NCBI RefSeq assembly: GCF_945859685.1
Contig: NC_079149.1
Coordinates: 63,816,991-63,880,990, forward strand
Direction: 5' to 3'
DNA length: 64,000 bases
Source: Eupeodes corollae
Lineage: Eukaryota > Arthropoda > Insecta > Diptera > Syrphidae
Below the pieces are notes generated by a model. It did not search any database and was not told where the DNA came from. It worked only from the letters and a program-made list of their open reading frames with translations. Below, in pieces: positions 37,964 through 50,559 of the stretch (within the stretch, counting starts at the first letter, position 1; each line of letters starts with the position of its first letter). The position numbers were made by a program, and so were the translations under genes.

Positions 37964-39067
37964 GGGCCCTGATTATGAGGTTCGCGGCGTATCGTTTTCA
38001 ATTCGACCTTTCAAATTCGACTCGCTTCGTATTTCCTTATTAACGAACTCGCGGCGAAGCGAAAGTAGTTCTTCCTATATTCCAGTGATTTGACACTTTG
38101 GTTTGACTTTTTCTCTCTATATTCCAATGATTTGACACTTTTGGTTTGACAGCTTTCCACAAATTTTGTTTTGTTTTGATTGAATTTGTGAAATGTGCGG
38201 TGATTTATTTAATAAACAATATTAAAATTAAAAAATGGAATCAATTATGGTGTATATTTATTCTGAAAGTGAGGAATCCCAGGAATCCTCAAGATTACGG
38301 ACACCCGTAAGGAGCAAATCTTCTCCTCTGGATCTCCCTTAGTATTGTTTCCTTTTAGTTGAAATCAAATTAATCAATTAATTTACACACGTTGTCTTAA
38401 TAGATTTATCAAACTATTTCGACTTTCGAAAGAAGCTTTTGTCTTCATTTTGCAAGAGATCAGCGAGGAATTCAAGGATCAAAACAGCAACGGCATTCCT
38501 TCAATTTTAAAGCTTGCCGCTACTATGAGATTTCTTGCTGAGGGATCGTACCAAAAAGGAGTTGGACAAGACGTACTACTTGGAATGGCACAACCAACAG
38601 TCTCAAACGTTTTGTCTTCATTTGTTTTAGCCCGATATTCAGGACCGACGAGTGCTTCCGTTGCAATGCCCATATTTTTTTTTCATAAACTCGACGAGAG
38701 CAAAAAATTGATGTCGATTTGTTTGCTTGTTTTTATCGTTCCTTGAATGAATTTTAAAATTTTATATTTTATTGTGGATAAATTATAAGAAATTTAAAAT
38801 AAAGCTAACTCACATTTTTAAATTAAAATTAAAAAATAATCCACGAAATCGAACACTGAATAATAATAAACACTCTTTCGCCTGTGAACCCGCCAAAAAA
38901 AAGCTATCGGATTCAACTCGCCATCAAACATTATGACATTTCAAACTCGCCTTCGAATTCGTTAATTGGTCGAATTCAAAACGAAGAAGGCGAAAGCGAA
39001 AGCAATAATTGAAAAATGGCAAACTCGCTAGCAAAACGATTTGCCGCAAACCTCATAATCAGGCCCC
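37964..39067 (+). mobile_element. PIF/Harbinger-like element, partial transposase
   Basis: The ends are inverted: CCTGATTATGAGGTT at the left (37968-37982) and its reverse complement at the right (39049-39063). Inside, a short first exon (about 38235-38342, MESIMVYIYSESEESQ onward to SSPLDLP) is followed by a possible intron ending at ttaatag (38402). The next exon reads KLFRLSKEAFVFILQEI and GSYQKGVGQDV...MAQPTVSNVL. This is the N-terminal part of a HARBI1-like nuclease, up to the helix-turn-helix. The DDE catalytic region is missing. A 3-bp CCA duplication is possible but not certain. Confidence 0.78.
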
Positions 39068-40290
39068 ACGCCTAGCCAAAAATAAGAATGACAATATAAG
39101 GAAAATACTTTTTTGACGACCTATACAAGGAAATTTCACAATTTTCCCAAAATGCATGGTTCAGAAAGGCACCCTTACTCTTAATTCTTGTCAACCTTCC
39201 GATACCTTTACCATTCCTTCTTCTGTATGGATTCACAGAGATCCGAGTGAGATTTCGAACTTAGCTGATGAACAAAAAAAGAAATAGATTCTAGCTTAAA
39301 CAATTTTTGAGATTAAACGAAGAGAACCTATCTAACAGTTTTAACATGTCCCAAATAATAGTTACATGAATGCGTTTGATATTTGTATCAATAAATGTAG
39401 ATATTAATTTTTAAAAGAGTCGTCACAAGTACTTATGTATGTAGGTACTCACTACTTGGCAGAGATTACAAAATGTATAGCATTCTTAAATTTATTGTAT
39501 AAATACACTCTATCATTTTTCTTCAACGGTGTGTCCCATTAAATCTAGAATCATATTAAAGCAATTCCTTACGATCCATTGATACATTTTAAAAATATAA
39601 AAAACTTTAAATGCTTGGTTTTCACGTATAAAAAACTTCAATCGTTTCAATACTCAAAAATGAGTTTTTACCAAAAATGAAAAAAATATTCTGCTCAAAT
39701 TCATATAAATTAACAGGTTGGCATTTCAGGAAAACGGGCAAAGCGACAACTACAGGCATACTCCAAATTCCTAATTCATAACCTCTCAAATAAAACAAAA
39801 CCATTTTCAACTTATTTTAACACAGTTTTTAATTATTCAACTGCATTAGCATACCAACTCATATTTTGTGTAACGAATAATCACTCTTAAAAAATAAAAA
39901 TTAAAATTATTTAGTTAAACTAAATATACTATTCTATGTTTTCTTTGTAAAAAAAAACAAAGTCGAAAGGTGTATGATGAAGCCACAGTCTTGAGAAATA
40001 CAACCGTAATAAGCTCACAAATTTTAATTCAATGAAAGAAGCTCAACTGAAGGCCTTAGCACATACAATAGAAAATGTGCATTTCCAGACGTTCGAATCA
40101 GATACAACAAACGCGGCCTTCGATTGAACCTTTACAACAATAAATTTATGCGACCTGAAAACTTAATAATTTACATATGGGAGACACGGAGTATATTTCA
40201 TCAATTGAACTGTGGATTAATCAAAACTGTAAGGACTAATTGTAGGGCAAACATAATGGAAACTAGCCCCTCATTCTACAGAAATAACAA
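39068..40290. other. spacer and probable 3' UTR of Hsc70-5
   Basis: Contains the minus-strand 3' UTR of Hsc70-5. Candidate minus-strand poly(A) signals are ATTAAA at about 40028-40023 and AATAAA at 39496-39491; I cannot choose between them. No other feature recognised. Confidence 0.4.
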
Positions 40291-43200
40291 TTAGTTCTTT
40301 TCTTCCTTCTTTTGTTCTTCGGATGGCTTCTCCTCTCCACTGCTGCTGCTGCTGCTGCTTCCTGAGCTGGCTTCTCGTTCAGCGGCCATCTAAATATTGA
40401 ATGAAATTATTTTTATCAAATTCACATCCAAAAATTATGTTATAACCGGACTTACCTTTTTGTATGCCATTTCGAAGAGTTTCAAAGATGATTGCTGTAG
40501 TTGACTTGTGGCTTTTCTAACTTCTTCTGGAACCGCTGAATCTTTGTTGGCCAACAGCGTTCTCAGATCAGCAATTTCCTTTTTCAGTTTCTCACACTAA
40601 AATACAATTTTATTTTAATATATGTTTTAGAACCAACATTGTTGTTAATTTATACCTCTTCGGCAGGTAATTGACTCTTGAACTCTTCCATCTTTGTTTC
40701 GGTGTCGTGAACAATACTTTCACCTTGATTCACTAGTTCAATCATTTCCCTCTTCTGTTTGTCTGCAGCTGAATACTCTTCCGCCTTCTTGATCATATTT
40801 TCGATTTCGTCCTTACTGAGACCACCGCTTGATTGAATTACAATTTGTTGCTCCTTTCCTGTTCCCTTGTCTCTGGCAGACACATGAACAATACCGTTCG
40901 CATCAATGTCAAACACCACTTCGATCTGAGGAACTCCACGTGGGGCTGGAGGAATACCAACTAAAGTAAAGGCTCCCAAGAGTTTGTTGTCTGATGCCAA
41001 TTCACGTTCTCCCTGATGGACTTTGATTTCGACTTGGGTTTGTCCATCGGCAGCAGTTGAGAAGACTTGTGATTTTTTGGTTGGGATTGTTGTGTTCCTT
41101 GTAATCAATCTAGTGAAGACGCCACCTAATGTCTCAATACCAAGAGACAGGGGAGTAACATCCAATAAAAGTACATCTGTGACATCTCCCGCTAAAACAC
41201 CACCTTGAACTGCGGCACCAACTGCAACAGCTTCATCGGGGTTAACAGCACGTGATGGCAGACGTCCAAATATATCTTGAACTGTTGCTTGTACTTTTGG
41301 CATTCTTGTCATACCACCTACAAGCAAAACTTCGCCAATTTCCGATTTAGATACTTCAGCGTCGGATAAAGCCTTCTGACATGGCTGGATGGTCCTCTTA
41401 ATGAGATCTCCAACAAGCGATTCCAACTTTGAACGACTCATTTTCAAATTCATGTGCTGAGGTCCGGCCTTGTCCATTGTAAGGTATGGCAAATTGATAT
41501 CTGTTTGTTGGGATGATGACAGTTCGATCTTAGCCTTTTCAGCAGCTTCTTTAAGACGTTGCATTGCAATAGAGTCCTTAGTAATATCAATGCCGGTGTC
41601 TTTTTTAAATTCATCTACCAAAAAGTTGACGATGATATTATCGAAATCTTCACCACCAAGGAGGGTGTCACCATTGGTTGACTTAACTTCGAAAACCCCT
41701 TTTTGAATCTCCAAAATGGAAATATCAAAAGTTCCACCACCCAAATCGTATACAGCGATGCTATTATTAAAGAAAAAAACTAGTAACTATCTCGTCTATC
41801 ATTCGTACTCTCTTTTACTTACATTTTGTCTTCAGTTTTGTCCATGCCGTAGGCTAATGCCGCAGCAGTTGGTTCGTTAATTACTCGCAGAACATTCAAA
41901 CCTGAAATTTGTCCAGCATCTTTAGTGGCTTGACGTTGGGAATCGTTGAAATAAGCTGGCACTGTAACAACTGCGTTTTTCACAGTTGTGTTTAAGTATG
42001 CTTCAGCTGTTTCCTTCATTTTCACAAGAACAAAAGCTCCGATTTGCGAAGGTGAATACACTTTGCCATCAGAACTCTGCACCCAAGCATCACCATTTGA
42101 GGCTTTTACGACCTTGTATGACAAGTTCTTTAAATCTTTCTTGATTTCGGGATCATCGAAACGCCTGCCAATCAAACGTTTTGTAGCATAGAATGTGTTT
42201 GCAGAATTTGTTACGGCTTGACGTTTAGCTGGCATGCCTACCAAACGTTCTCCGTCTTTTGTGAAAGCAACGTGAGAGGGTGTGGTTCTTGCACCTTCCA
42301 AGTTCTCGATAACTTTGGCTTGCTTTCCTTCCATGACGGCCACACAGGAGTTTGTTGTTCCCAAATCAATACCAATAACTGCCCCTTTGACTTCACCAGA
42401 CCTAAAATTAAAGCAAATCAAAGATTCATGTTAGTTTCTTTTTGACGTTTTTGGAAAAAATCGAGATAAAAACATAAATAAAACCGTGTTATCAAGTTTA
42501 AAGACCAACTTTTAATAAGTTTAAACAAAATTTAGGGCTATTTATTATTGCTTAGTAAAATAAGTAATAAGAATAATTTTGAAAGGTTAAAAGAAAGTCA
42601 GCAACTCTTAAGGATTTATCACGAATGATTCTTCTAACTTTTAATGACCATATAGCAATAAGGTCGCCATGTTAAACTTTTAAAAGTCAGCTATCAATAA
42701 ACTTCCTAAACTTGTTTCTATTGCGAGTTATAAGATTTCAAAACATTTTTTAAAACATGATATTCTCGATAATAGTCATATATGAATAGACAAATAGCAA
42801 TTTAAGCCTTCCCTTAACTTTTTATTTTGTTCCACCGCAAGCAAAGATAACGTAATGTCAATTTTCAAATTTGAAATTGTGAATTGTTTTTAAAAAAACG
42901 TGGGTTTCTTACTTTTGATAGTTAGTCCAATGAAGACCCAGTTCCAAGGGATAAGATAATCAATAACAGAGACTAATAGCAACTTTAGAGTTTTACCGAG
43001 TGGTGACGATTATGTTGTATAATAAACACACACTCAAGGGAATATTACTACCCTTATTATGCAGAGGCCTAGTGTGAGCACTAGGAAGAGGAGAGAGGGT
43101 TTAAAAGGAGATGTCGTTGCACATTGGTTTTGAATTCCTGAATATTGCAATGACTAGGAAAGACAGAGTGTGGTAAGGCATTCCACATTCGCGTAGTCGG

Positions 43201-46200
43201 CTAAAGAACGAATCTCTGTATTTGACAGTATTGCCGAAGATGGGCTCGAGGGTATACTGATGAGCATTCCTAGAAGCGCGAGTATAACGGTTGAACTGTT
43301 TAAGGGGAGGAATGCAACTGGCTATTTCACTAGACATAAGCCGTTAAAATAACGGTAAAAAAGGGTCAGACAACAGACCTTACGACGATGTTCAAGCGAA
43401 GTAAATGAACTTATGATGATACGAGTATTATCATCTATCAATTCAAATGCTCTACGTTCAATAATATCTAAGTGGCTTAAGTAAGTTGCAGGAGCACCAG
43501 CCCAGAGATGGGAGTTATACTCAAGCTTTGACGTATGTAAGTCTTGCAGATAACAGCCAGATCAGAAGGTTTGAAATATTTCTTGCATCGCCTAAGGAAA
43601 CCCAAACACCTTGCGGCATTTTTGGCGACATCATTCCACATATACCGAGAATATCGAGGTGTTCAGTCTCATTGATGCAAGTGCCATCTATGGATGTTGG
43701 CAAATGGGGTATATCTCGCTTTAACGATATAAGACAGCATTGGGTATTCGAAGCATTATATTCCACGCGGTTTTTAATCCCCATTGAACAATGCTGTTTA
43801 GGTCGGAATTTAATAAGCTTATCATATTTTGTCGTTGCAGTTCCACATCCGAAGAAGAAGGATGTGAATCTGAAAAACTAAGAGTACTATCATCAGCGAA
43901 ACAATGTATTGGATTAGAAGTTGCAGACAGGAGATCATTAATAAAAATGAGAAAGTGTTGTAGATAAAACAGAGCCCTGGGGCACACCAGCATTTATTTT
44001 ATGGTTTTCAGACTTGAATACATCCAATACTACTTGTATTGAACGATCCAAAAGGTAATTACTAATCCAATGAAGCAAGGATTCATAAAAACCGAAAGCA
44101 CGCATTTTCGATAAGAGAGCCTGATGCCAAACCCTATCAAATGCTTTTGAAATATTAAGTGCAATAATCTTACTTTCTCCAAAACGATGTAAAGATTTGC
44201 TCCACTATTCGGTGAGATGAACCATGAGATCACCAGTGGACCTATTGCTACGAAAGCCGTATTAATGGATACAAATGATGCTATCATGGACTTCCTTCAG
44301 ATGAAACAATTTTGATTTTTACTAATTCTGAGGAATCGGAGTTATGGGATGGCAATGCTGAAATCGAATTTATTCGAAAAAAAAACAATGATAATGATGT
44401 GATAACTGCATTTGATAAAGAGATAAAACCTCAGATGATGCATAAATTCAAATTTCTTAATTTGAACGTCTTTATAGTGAAACAAAACACATAAATGGGT
44501 AGTACGTAGTTCAATAGTCTTTTTTCTTTTTGTATATTTGTATTTAAATACCGAAAGATTCGTTTTATTTTGAATTCTTGTGTCCTTACCGAGCAGCTGA
44601 TTGACGAAATTTTTACACTACGTCGAAGCGGAAATCTCAACTATTTTTGTAGTTAGATTTAGCCAATCAGAATCCTTTGACTACGTAGCCACTAGCTTTG
44701 TGAATGCGACCATTAACGATATCGTCAATAATTTTGCCACTATCGTAGTATAAGATAACTGAAATTTCAAAATTAACTCAACGAAAGATAACGCTTGTTC
44801 GATAACTTGAAAATGTTATTAAACTTGGGTTTTGTCTATGGGTAGTTGTTAAAATTTGCAACGAATTACTTTTTACCAAACTTAAGAACTATAGCCAGGC
44901 CGCTATAAAATCTCTGGACTCTGTCTCTACAAACTCTTTAACCGTCCATTACTGTCGATCATCTCTAATGGAGATGGCGCAACAGTTAAATATTCACCTT
45001 TGCTGGGTGCCGGGCCATAGAGACATTCCACGTAACTGTAAGGCAGATGAACTCGCCAGGAGCGGTACAGTACAGCCCATCCTACCACGTTTGGCAAGTA
45101 CTGGCATACCAATCGCTACTTGTAAACTGTTGGTAATGCAAGACGCTGCGAGGAGGCCAGGCACCAGGTGGAACAACATCAACACGTGTCAAGCCACAAA
45201 AAACATCTGGCCAACACTGGATTTAAAATGTTCAAGGTACTTACTCTCTCTAAGCAGATCGCATATAAGCTCGATAATAGGTGTCATAACCGGCCACTGT
45301 CTAATAGGAAAGCACGCCACGAGACTAGGCGTATTCTCAAATGACTTTTGCAGAAGCTGTATGGACTGCACATGCCCTGCTCTAGCTCGAAAACGCAAGA
45401 ATTACCTAGGAGAATTCTTCTTTTACGACCTAAATCATATCGGTATATTCAGCCTCTCAATGGGGCATTAAACTGGCCTAAGTGTGTCCGTTTCCATCTT
45501 GGACAGCCACTATAACCTAACCTAACCTAACCAAGTGAAGAGCAGGGGCCCTACTATGTTGCTCGATTCTACTCTTGATTCTATTCGGAACTTATTTACG
45601 ATTCTACTTTCAAATCGTACTACGTATGAAAGTAGAATCGGTTGCCGGTTATACAAACTTGTTTTCAAACAATTGTGCACTTTTGAACGAGTATCGATTT
45701 GTATGACAGTTAAAAAAAAAAACATACAATTTTTAGACAAGAATAGTAATAAAAAAAGGACACCGTTGGAATATGGTTTAATTTTTAAGGAAGTAAAGAA
45801 TGGTACGAGCAAATTGAACGTAGAAGAATAAGAGATAACTCCAAGATAATGCAGCTGAGTGAGAAAAGGTTTGTACATATCTACAGTCGTGGTCATACAA
45901 TTAAGCCACAAAACGAATGTACCCTATTCTCTTCAATAAAGTTTTAATGTATCACTTTGTGTGTCTTTTTTTTAACGCTTAACAACTAACATTATCTCAG
46001 TATGAAAACCGTATGTCACCTAAGGTTGAAAGATGTTTTGCTTTTAAACAAAGCGCTTTATTTGTTGTTAATTCGCAGTGCAGGTTGTCACATATGTAAT
46101 TTAGCCATTTCATTTGAAACAGGTAGATATTTTATCACGATTTATTAAAACTGTTTTATTATTAAGAAACTGTATTATTAAAAAATATTTAATTGATAAT

Positions 46201-49200
46201 AGTTATGGGGGAAAATAAAACCTCTACTCCATGTGAAAGAAAAATTATTGTCAAATGCTTCAAAAAGTACAAAAATGTTATGAAAGTAAGCAAATTACTA
46301 GGCTTTGGTAGAGGTAAGTTTTGAACGCAGTTCAATATTAAAAAAAAAAAACCCAAACCTTTGAGAACCTACCTCACAAAAAGCCACGAAAAACGACTCC
46401 GGCTGAGAATAGAACATTAGTTAGGCTTTCTAAAATGGATCCATGTTCAATTAAGAGCCCAAATGGAGGAGAACTATGATGTACAATTTTAAGCAAGAAC
46501 CATACGAAAACAACGTTAAGAAAAAAAATTAAATGGACGAATCGCTAGACCAAAGCCTAACCTGTCAAAAAAACTATTGCTCGAAGAATGAGGTTTGCTA
46601 AAGAACACCTTTATAAAAGCCAAATTTTTTGGAATTTTCTTCTGTGGAGCGAAGAATCCAAGTTCAACGTTTTTTGGCAGTGACGGAAGACAGTATGTGA
46701 GGCGTCCTTCATTGAAAGAATTTAACCCTAAATACACAAAAAAAAACTATAAAACATGGAGGGTTTTCCGTGATGGTTTGGGGATGTTTTACATCATTAG
46801 GAGTTGGCCCATTGGTGCAAATTCATGGAAATATGACAGGAGAAATGTACAAGGACGTATTGGACAGTCATTTATATAGGGATTATGCTGACAATTTACC
46901 GTTAGCCTTAATATTTCAACAGGACAATGAGACGAAGTACCCGTGACATGATGGTTAGTGCGTTGGACTGTCATGCAAGAGGTCTTGGGTTCAATCCCTG
47001 CCTGTGGCATCTTTATTTAAAAAAAAAAATAATTTTCGCGGGTACTGCCTCTTGCGAGGAATTGACAAATCCTTTAAGAGTGATTCTTGTCATGAAAAAG
47101 TGCTTTCTCAAATTAGCCGTTCGGATTCGGCCTAAAATTGTAGCTCTCTTTCATTCCTGACAACAGTACTCGCACACAGGAATGGTTGAAAGTTGTAAGT
47201 CATTAGGCCCTGGTTCGCAACAGACTGTTGCGCACCCAATTTATTTTTAACGAGCCGAAGCATTGCTCTCGGGTCGTTAAATCCTCGTTTGAATCAAATT
47301 AAATCTATGTCCTAGAGTGGCCTGCTCAGAGCCCGGATCTGAACCCCATAGAAAATCTATGGGGTATCATAAAAAAGCAGTTACGGCTAGAAAATCTACG
47401 AATAAGGCTTCTCTTTGGAGCATTGTTAAAGAAGAGTGGTCAAAAATAACTCCTGGCCAGTGTTCATTGCTTGTAGGTACAATGCAAAAAATGCGCAGAA
47501 GTAATTAAGCAGAAAGGATATTCAACTAAATACTAGCCGCACAGAAGGTAAAAAAGTTGCCCTCATAGGGTAAGTTATTTACAAACGTACTTTATTGCAG
47601 ATGGCTAATTACACGTCCACTTCCAAAATCGATTAAAACACCCTATCATTACTGCAATAAGTTTTTCAAAGATATATTTTAAATATAAAATATCATCTGA
47701 ACTTCTAGTTACCAAATTTATATTTTGCATAAATAAATTAATTTATCATTTTTTTAAGTTTTTTCATTTTTAACGAAATCTTTGGCTATAAAATGATGGC
47801 TTAATTGTATGACCACGACTGTATACCGTAGAATATTTGAAGAATTCTTAATGAAAAATATATGTACGTTTTAGTTTTGTTAGGAACTATCGTCTTTCTA
47901 AAGACGAATTTATGTTTTTACTTAACACCATATCATCCGACATGTCCACTCGCAGAAGACAAAATGCTGTTCCGATTATCAAAAAGTTATCAGCAGCATT
48001 GAATTGTTTGGTAACAGGAGGTTACCAAAACCAAATCGGTGGTGACAAGAACGATGAACTTGCATAGCAAACCATGTCAAAAGTATTTGCCGAAGTTTTG
48101 ACTTCAATCGAAAGAGTCATGTGCCCGATGATGATGAATTTTGAAATGAATGAGGAAGAGAAACGAAAGTCCAAACGCTATTTTAGGCCAAAATCACGAA
48201 TTCCCGGTGTAATTGGGGTGGTAGATGGAACTCATATTCAACTGATTCGCCCGGTTATGAGTGAACATCTCTTACAGTTTGACAAAAAAAACTTCGCTCG
48301 CAAACACTTTTGATGCAGTGATTATTTTCGAATTTGCCTTGTTTTTAATACTACTTTACGTAGTTACGTTGTTCCTCGTTTATTCGAAAGTTCATGAAAT
48401 ATAGTTGGGACTGCTAGAACTATTCGATTCTCGTTGGTTCGAAAGTAAGCAAATAGAAACATAGTACCAATTTTTCGAATTCGAGCAATTTCATTATAGA
48501 ATTGAGTTACATAGTAGGGCCCCAGATTCAGTTTTTCTTCCGTTACATTTTCGCGATTTCACAATTTGGATGTTGATAATATTGACAGATAAACTATTTC
48601 TAAAAACTGTCATTCTAAACATGATTATACAAAATTCTAACAATGTTCAAAATTTTTTTTTTGACTTTATAACAACTAGTTAACAATCGTTCAAAAAAAA
48701 TATAGCAAAGTGCAGATTGGTAGAAACTATCGAAATTAGCTGATGCTATTATTCGATTGTATTTTGCTAACAATAATTTTTTTCTCGCTGTGTTTTTGAT
48801 TTAAATTTTATTATTTAAAATTCAATTCGAGCTAACTTGTAGCTAAGGCGAATTTCGTGTGATTAACTGTTTTCAAAAGACCAAAAATAAATTTGTAAAA
48901 AGTAAGTACAAATTAGAAAAGACATTCATATCAATCAAAAAATTTATAATGTAGGTAGGTAGTAGGTAAAATAACAATTTAGTTTTTCAAATTAAAAAAA
49001 AAATACACTGCACATTTTGTTTTTCATTTAAAAATAGAACCCTGATCGACTACTAATTTAATTTCATGTTATTGATAAAGCACTTAAAAAAAAAACATTC
49101 ACAAACATCTTCTTGGGATGATGCAATTAGATAAGCCACCGGAATAATTCGTACTCCAGTTTTTTTTCCAAATAAAACTTCCAAATTCGGAAATTGTTTT

Positions 49201-49963
49201 TAAATTTAAGATAGGAATAGGCCTAATGATGTTCAAAAAGCTATATTATTTAATTAATGTTATATTTACAACCACTTCATATTGTTAATTGTTCCCGTTT
49301 ACTTCCTATCAATATGCCAAGCAATTTTATAAAATTTGAAAGTAAACCCTGACAAATAACTCATTAAACTTATTTAAACAATTTTCACATTCAATTCAAA
49401 CTTAAAGCTTGGTTCAGAATTAAAAAACAAGCTTCAATTTCAAGCCGAAATCACAAAACACAATAAACAATTTGTAGGCATATCCCTGTAACATTTTCAT
49501 TATCAGCTTTATGGGTGTAGGTAATATATTGAGGTTACATAATCCCTCACATGGCGAAGCATTGCCGTGTTTAAAAAAGAAAATGGAATTTGTGGAAGCA
49601 ATAGAATCAATGAAAATACAAATGATACTCAATATGGAAATGAAAACTTTTGGTTTTGATTGAGGACATTCGTCCTTAATAAATTTAAACTTTGAATAAA
49701 CTTACTTGTGCCGGATCTGTGAGGAAAGTCCATTGTTCCAACCAGTTAGTCGCTAATTAAAGACAAAAAATGATTTTTCATTTTAGAAATCAATGATTTA
49801 AGTAAATAAATTTAAGAATGAAATTTCATTGTGAAATTCAATGGTGCATATTTTTCATACATACATTTTGGAAAATACTAGAAAGCTGGGATTTGTTTCC
49901 GGCAGCAAATGCCAATTGGCGTTGAGCAACGCATTGCGCTATGAATTTCGGTGCTTTAAGCAT
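40291..49963 (-). CDS. Hsc70-5: mitochondrial Hsp70 (mortalin/Hsc70-5)
   Basis: Six minus-strand exons join in frame: 49963-49865, 49752-49706, 42401-41823, 41760-40656, 40596-40456 and 40389-40291, giving 689 codons, the expected length. Exon 1 encodes a basic, Ser/Gln-rich presequence beginning MLKAPKFIAQ. Exon 2 is only 47 nt and ends Q-I-R-H-K, leading into SGEVKGAVIGIDLGTTNS, so matrix targeting is clear. The ATPase domain has IDLGTTNS (about 60) and VYDLGGGTFD (about 245). The substrate-binding domain includes the interdomain linker DVLLLDVTPLSLGIE. The C-terminus ends in a poly-Ser stretch (AGC repeats, 40340-40360) and Lys/Glu. The protein drives import and folding in the matrix and Fe-S cluster assembly, with J-protein and GrpE partners. 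Intron 2 is 7.3 kb and full of transposons. Confidence 0.96.
42402..43080 (-). other. Hsc70-5 intron 2, 3' portion
   Basis: AT-rich intron sequence ending with the acceptor taattttag next to 42401. No feature recognised. Confidence 0.5.
43081..44300 (-). mobile_element. LINE fragment (reverse transcriptase to 3' end) in Hsc70-5 intron
   Basis: The minus strand reads MRAFGFYESLLHWISNYLL (about 44100), INAGVP near 43990, FLIFINDLLSATSNPIHCFA then DDSTLSF (43960-43890; FADD is the catalytic box), and finally WNALPHSVFPS with a stop at 43083-43081. It is a 5'-truncated, frame-broken non-LTR element in the same direction as the host gene. Confidence 0.8.
44890..45532 (+). mobile_element. RNase H-bearing LINE, 3' fragment with TAACC tail
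   Basis: It encodes the end of an RNase H domain (IHLCWVPGHRDIPRNCKADE then LARSG, 44985-45065) and the C-terminal tail SHISSIIGVITGHCLIGKHA with NDFCRSC. After the stop the 3' end is three CCTAA-type units (45512-45532). The same tail family appears inverted at 24865-24975. It is antisense to Hsc70-5. Confidence 0.8.
45884..47821 (+). mobile_element. Tc1-like transposon with intact ends, inside Harbinger element
   Basis: Both ends carry the same inverted repeat of about 25 bp starting CAGTCGTGGTCATACAATTA, bordered by TA dinucleotides (45882-45883 and 47822-47823), the hallmark TSD of Tc1/mariner. The interior transposase starts at 46205 (MGENKTSTPCERKIIVKCFK), continues with WSEESKFNVFGSDGRQYVRR-type sequence (46640-46700), reaches FQQDND at about 46920, and resumes after a SINE with PDLNPIENLWG (47335-47367). 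Frameshifts and the SINE make it non-functional. Confidence 0.92.
46937..47248 (+). mobile_element. SINE copy inside Tc1 transposase
   Basis: Begins GTACCCGTGACATGATGG, has the same tRNA-like head and body as copy 1 and ends CTGTTGCGCACCC plus a T-rich tail. The flanks AATGAGACGAA (46926-46936) and AACGAGCCGAA (47249-47259) look like a slightly diverged TSD. The insertion splits the transposase just after QQDND. Confidence 0.85.
48526..49705 (-). other. Hsc70-5 intron 2, 5' portion
   Basis: AT-rich intron sequence between the Harbinger element and the 47-nt exon 2. No feature recognised. Confidence 0.45.
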
Positions 49964-50559
49964 ATTTAATTATTCGATTGTTTTTTCTTTTTATCGATAT
50001 AAACTCAAAACTTTAATCAAGTTATAATTCCGAAGTAATTCGGCACGTAACACTCGAAAAATCCTTTAGTACTTGAAGAGAACTCGTCACGAAAGAAATT
50101 TAAATACGAGAATGCGACTGTCAAAATTGAAGATCGAGAAACTTCATGGGAGAGTGGAGAGTTGTTAATTGGAGATTTGTTTCTTTTCTGTTGTGTTTCG
50201 TTTCTGCAATTTCAATTGTTCTAATTTTGTTTATAAGGTGTTGAAGTGAGCTTGAAACCTGGTTCAATTTTACTACAACATAATTTTGAATTAGATTTGC
50301 CGTTCACAAGGGAAGTTGTATAGCCACAGAACTTAAATAATGGTATGCATACAATTTCGTAAAAGTTTGGCAGCCTTACACTATGGAATTCATCTTACGG
50401 GTGAATAGTAATTCGCTGTATAAGGATTTGGGCAGTAACTTTTTAAAGGTGCATACCATTTATGTTTTAAGGTGGGAGAAAGAAAGAGGAAGGGTATCGG
50501 GAGCCATTGGTATAGAAGTAGGGTCGAAGAATGTAACTCTGGGATGGGAACTAGGATAG
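49964..50559 (-). promoter_or_regulatory. Hsc70-5 5' UTR and promoter region (inferred)
   Basis: This stretch lies immediately upstream of the Hsc70-5 ATG. By position it must contain the 5' UTR and core promoter, but I see no decisive TATA box, initiator or heat-shock element cluster. Confidence 0.3.

Larger units (their letters stand above)
45546..48522 (+). mobile_element. PIF/Harbinger-like element hosting a Tc1 insertion
   Basis: Terminal inverted repeats start GGGCCCTACTATGT at both ends (45546-45559; reverse complement ends at 48522) and stay similar for about 27 bp. A 3-bp CAG is duplicated on both flanks (45543-45545, 48523-48525), which fits the 3-bp TSDs of this superfamily. The transposase piece at 47880-48313 reads NYRLSKDEFMFLLNTI and GVIGVVDGTHIQLI, the first catalytic Asp region of HARBI1-like nucleases, then stops. 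The remainder of the DDE domain is missing. A complete Tc1-like element lies inside (45884-47821). Confidence 0.85.

Noticed and set aside
45512..45532. Interstitial telomere repeat
   Set aside because: Only about three units, directly after a LINE stop codon; explained as a LINE tail.
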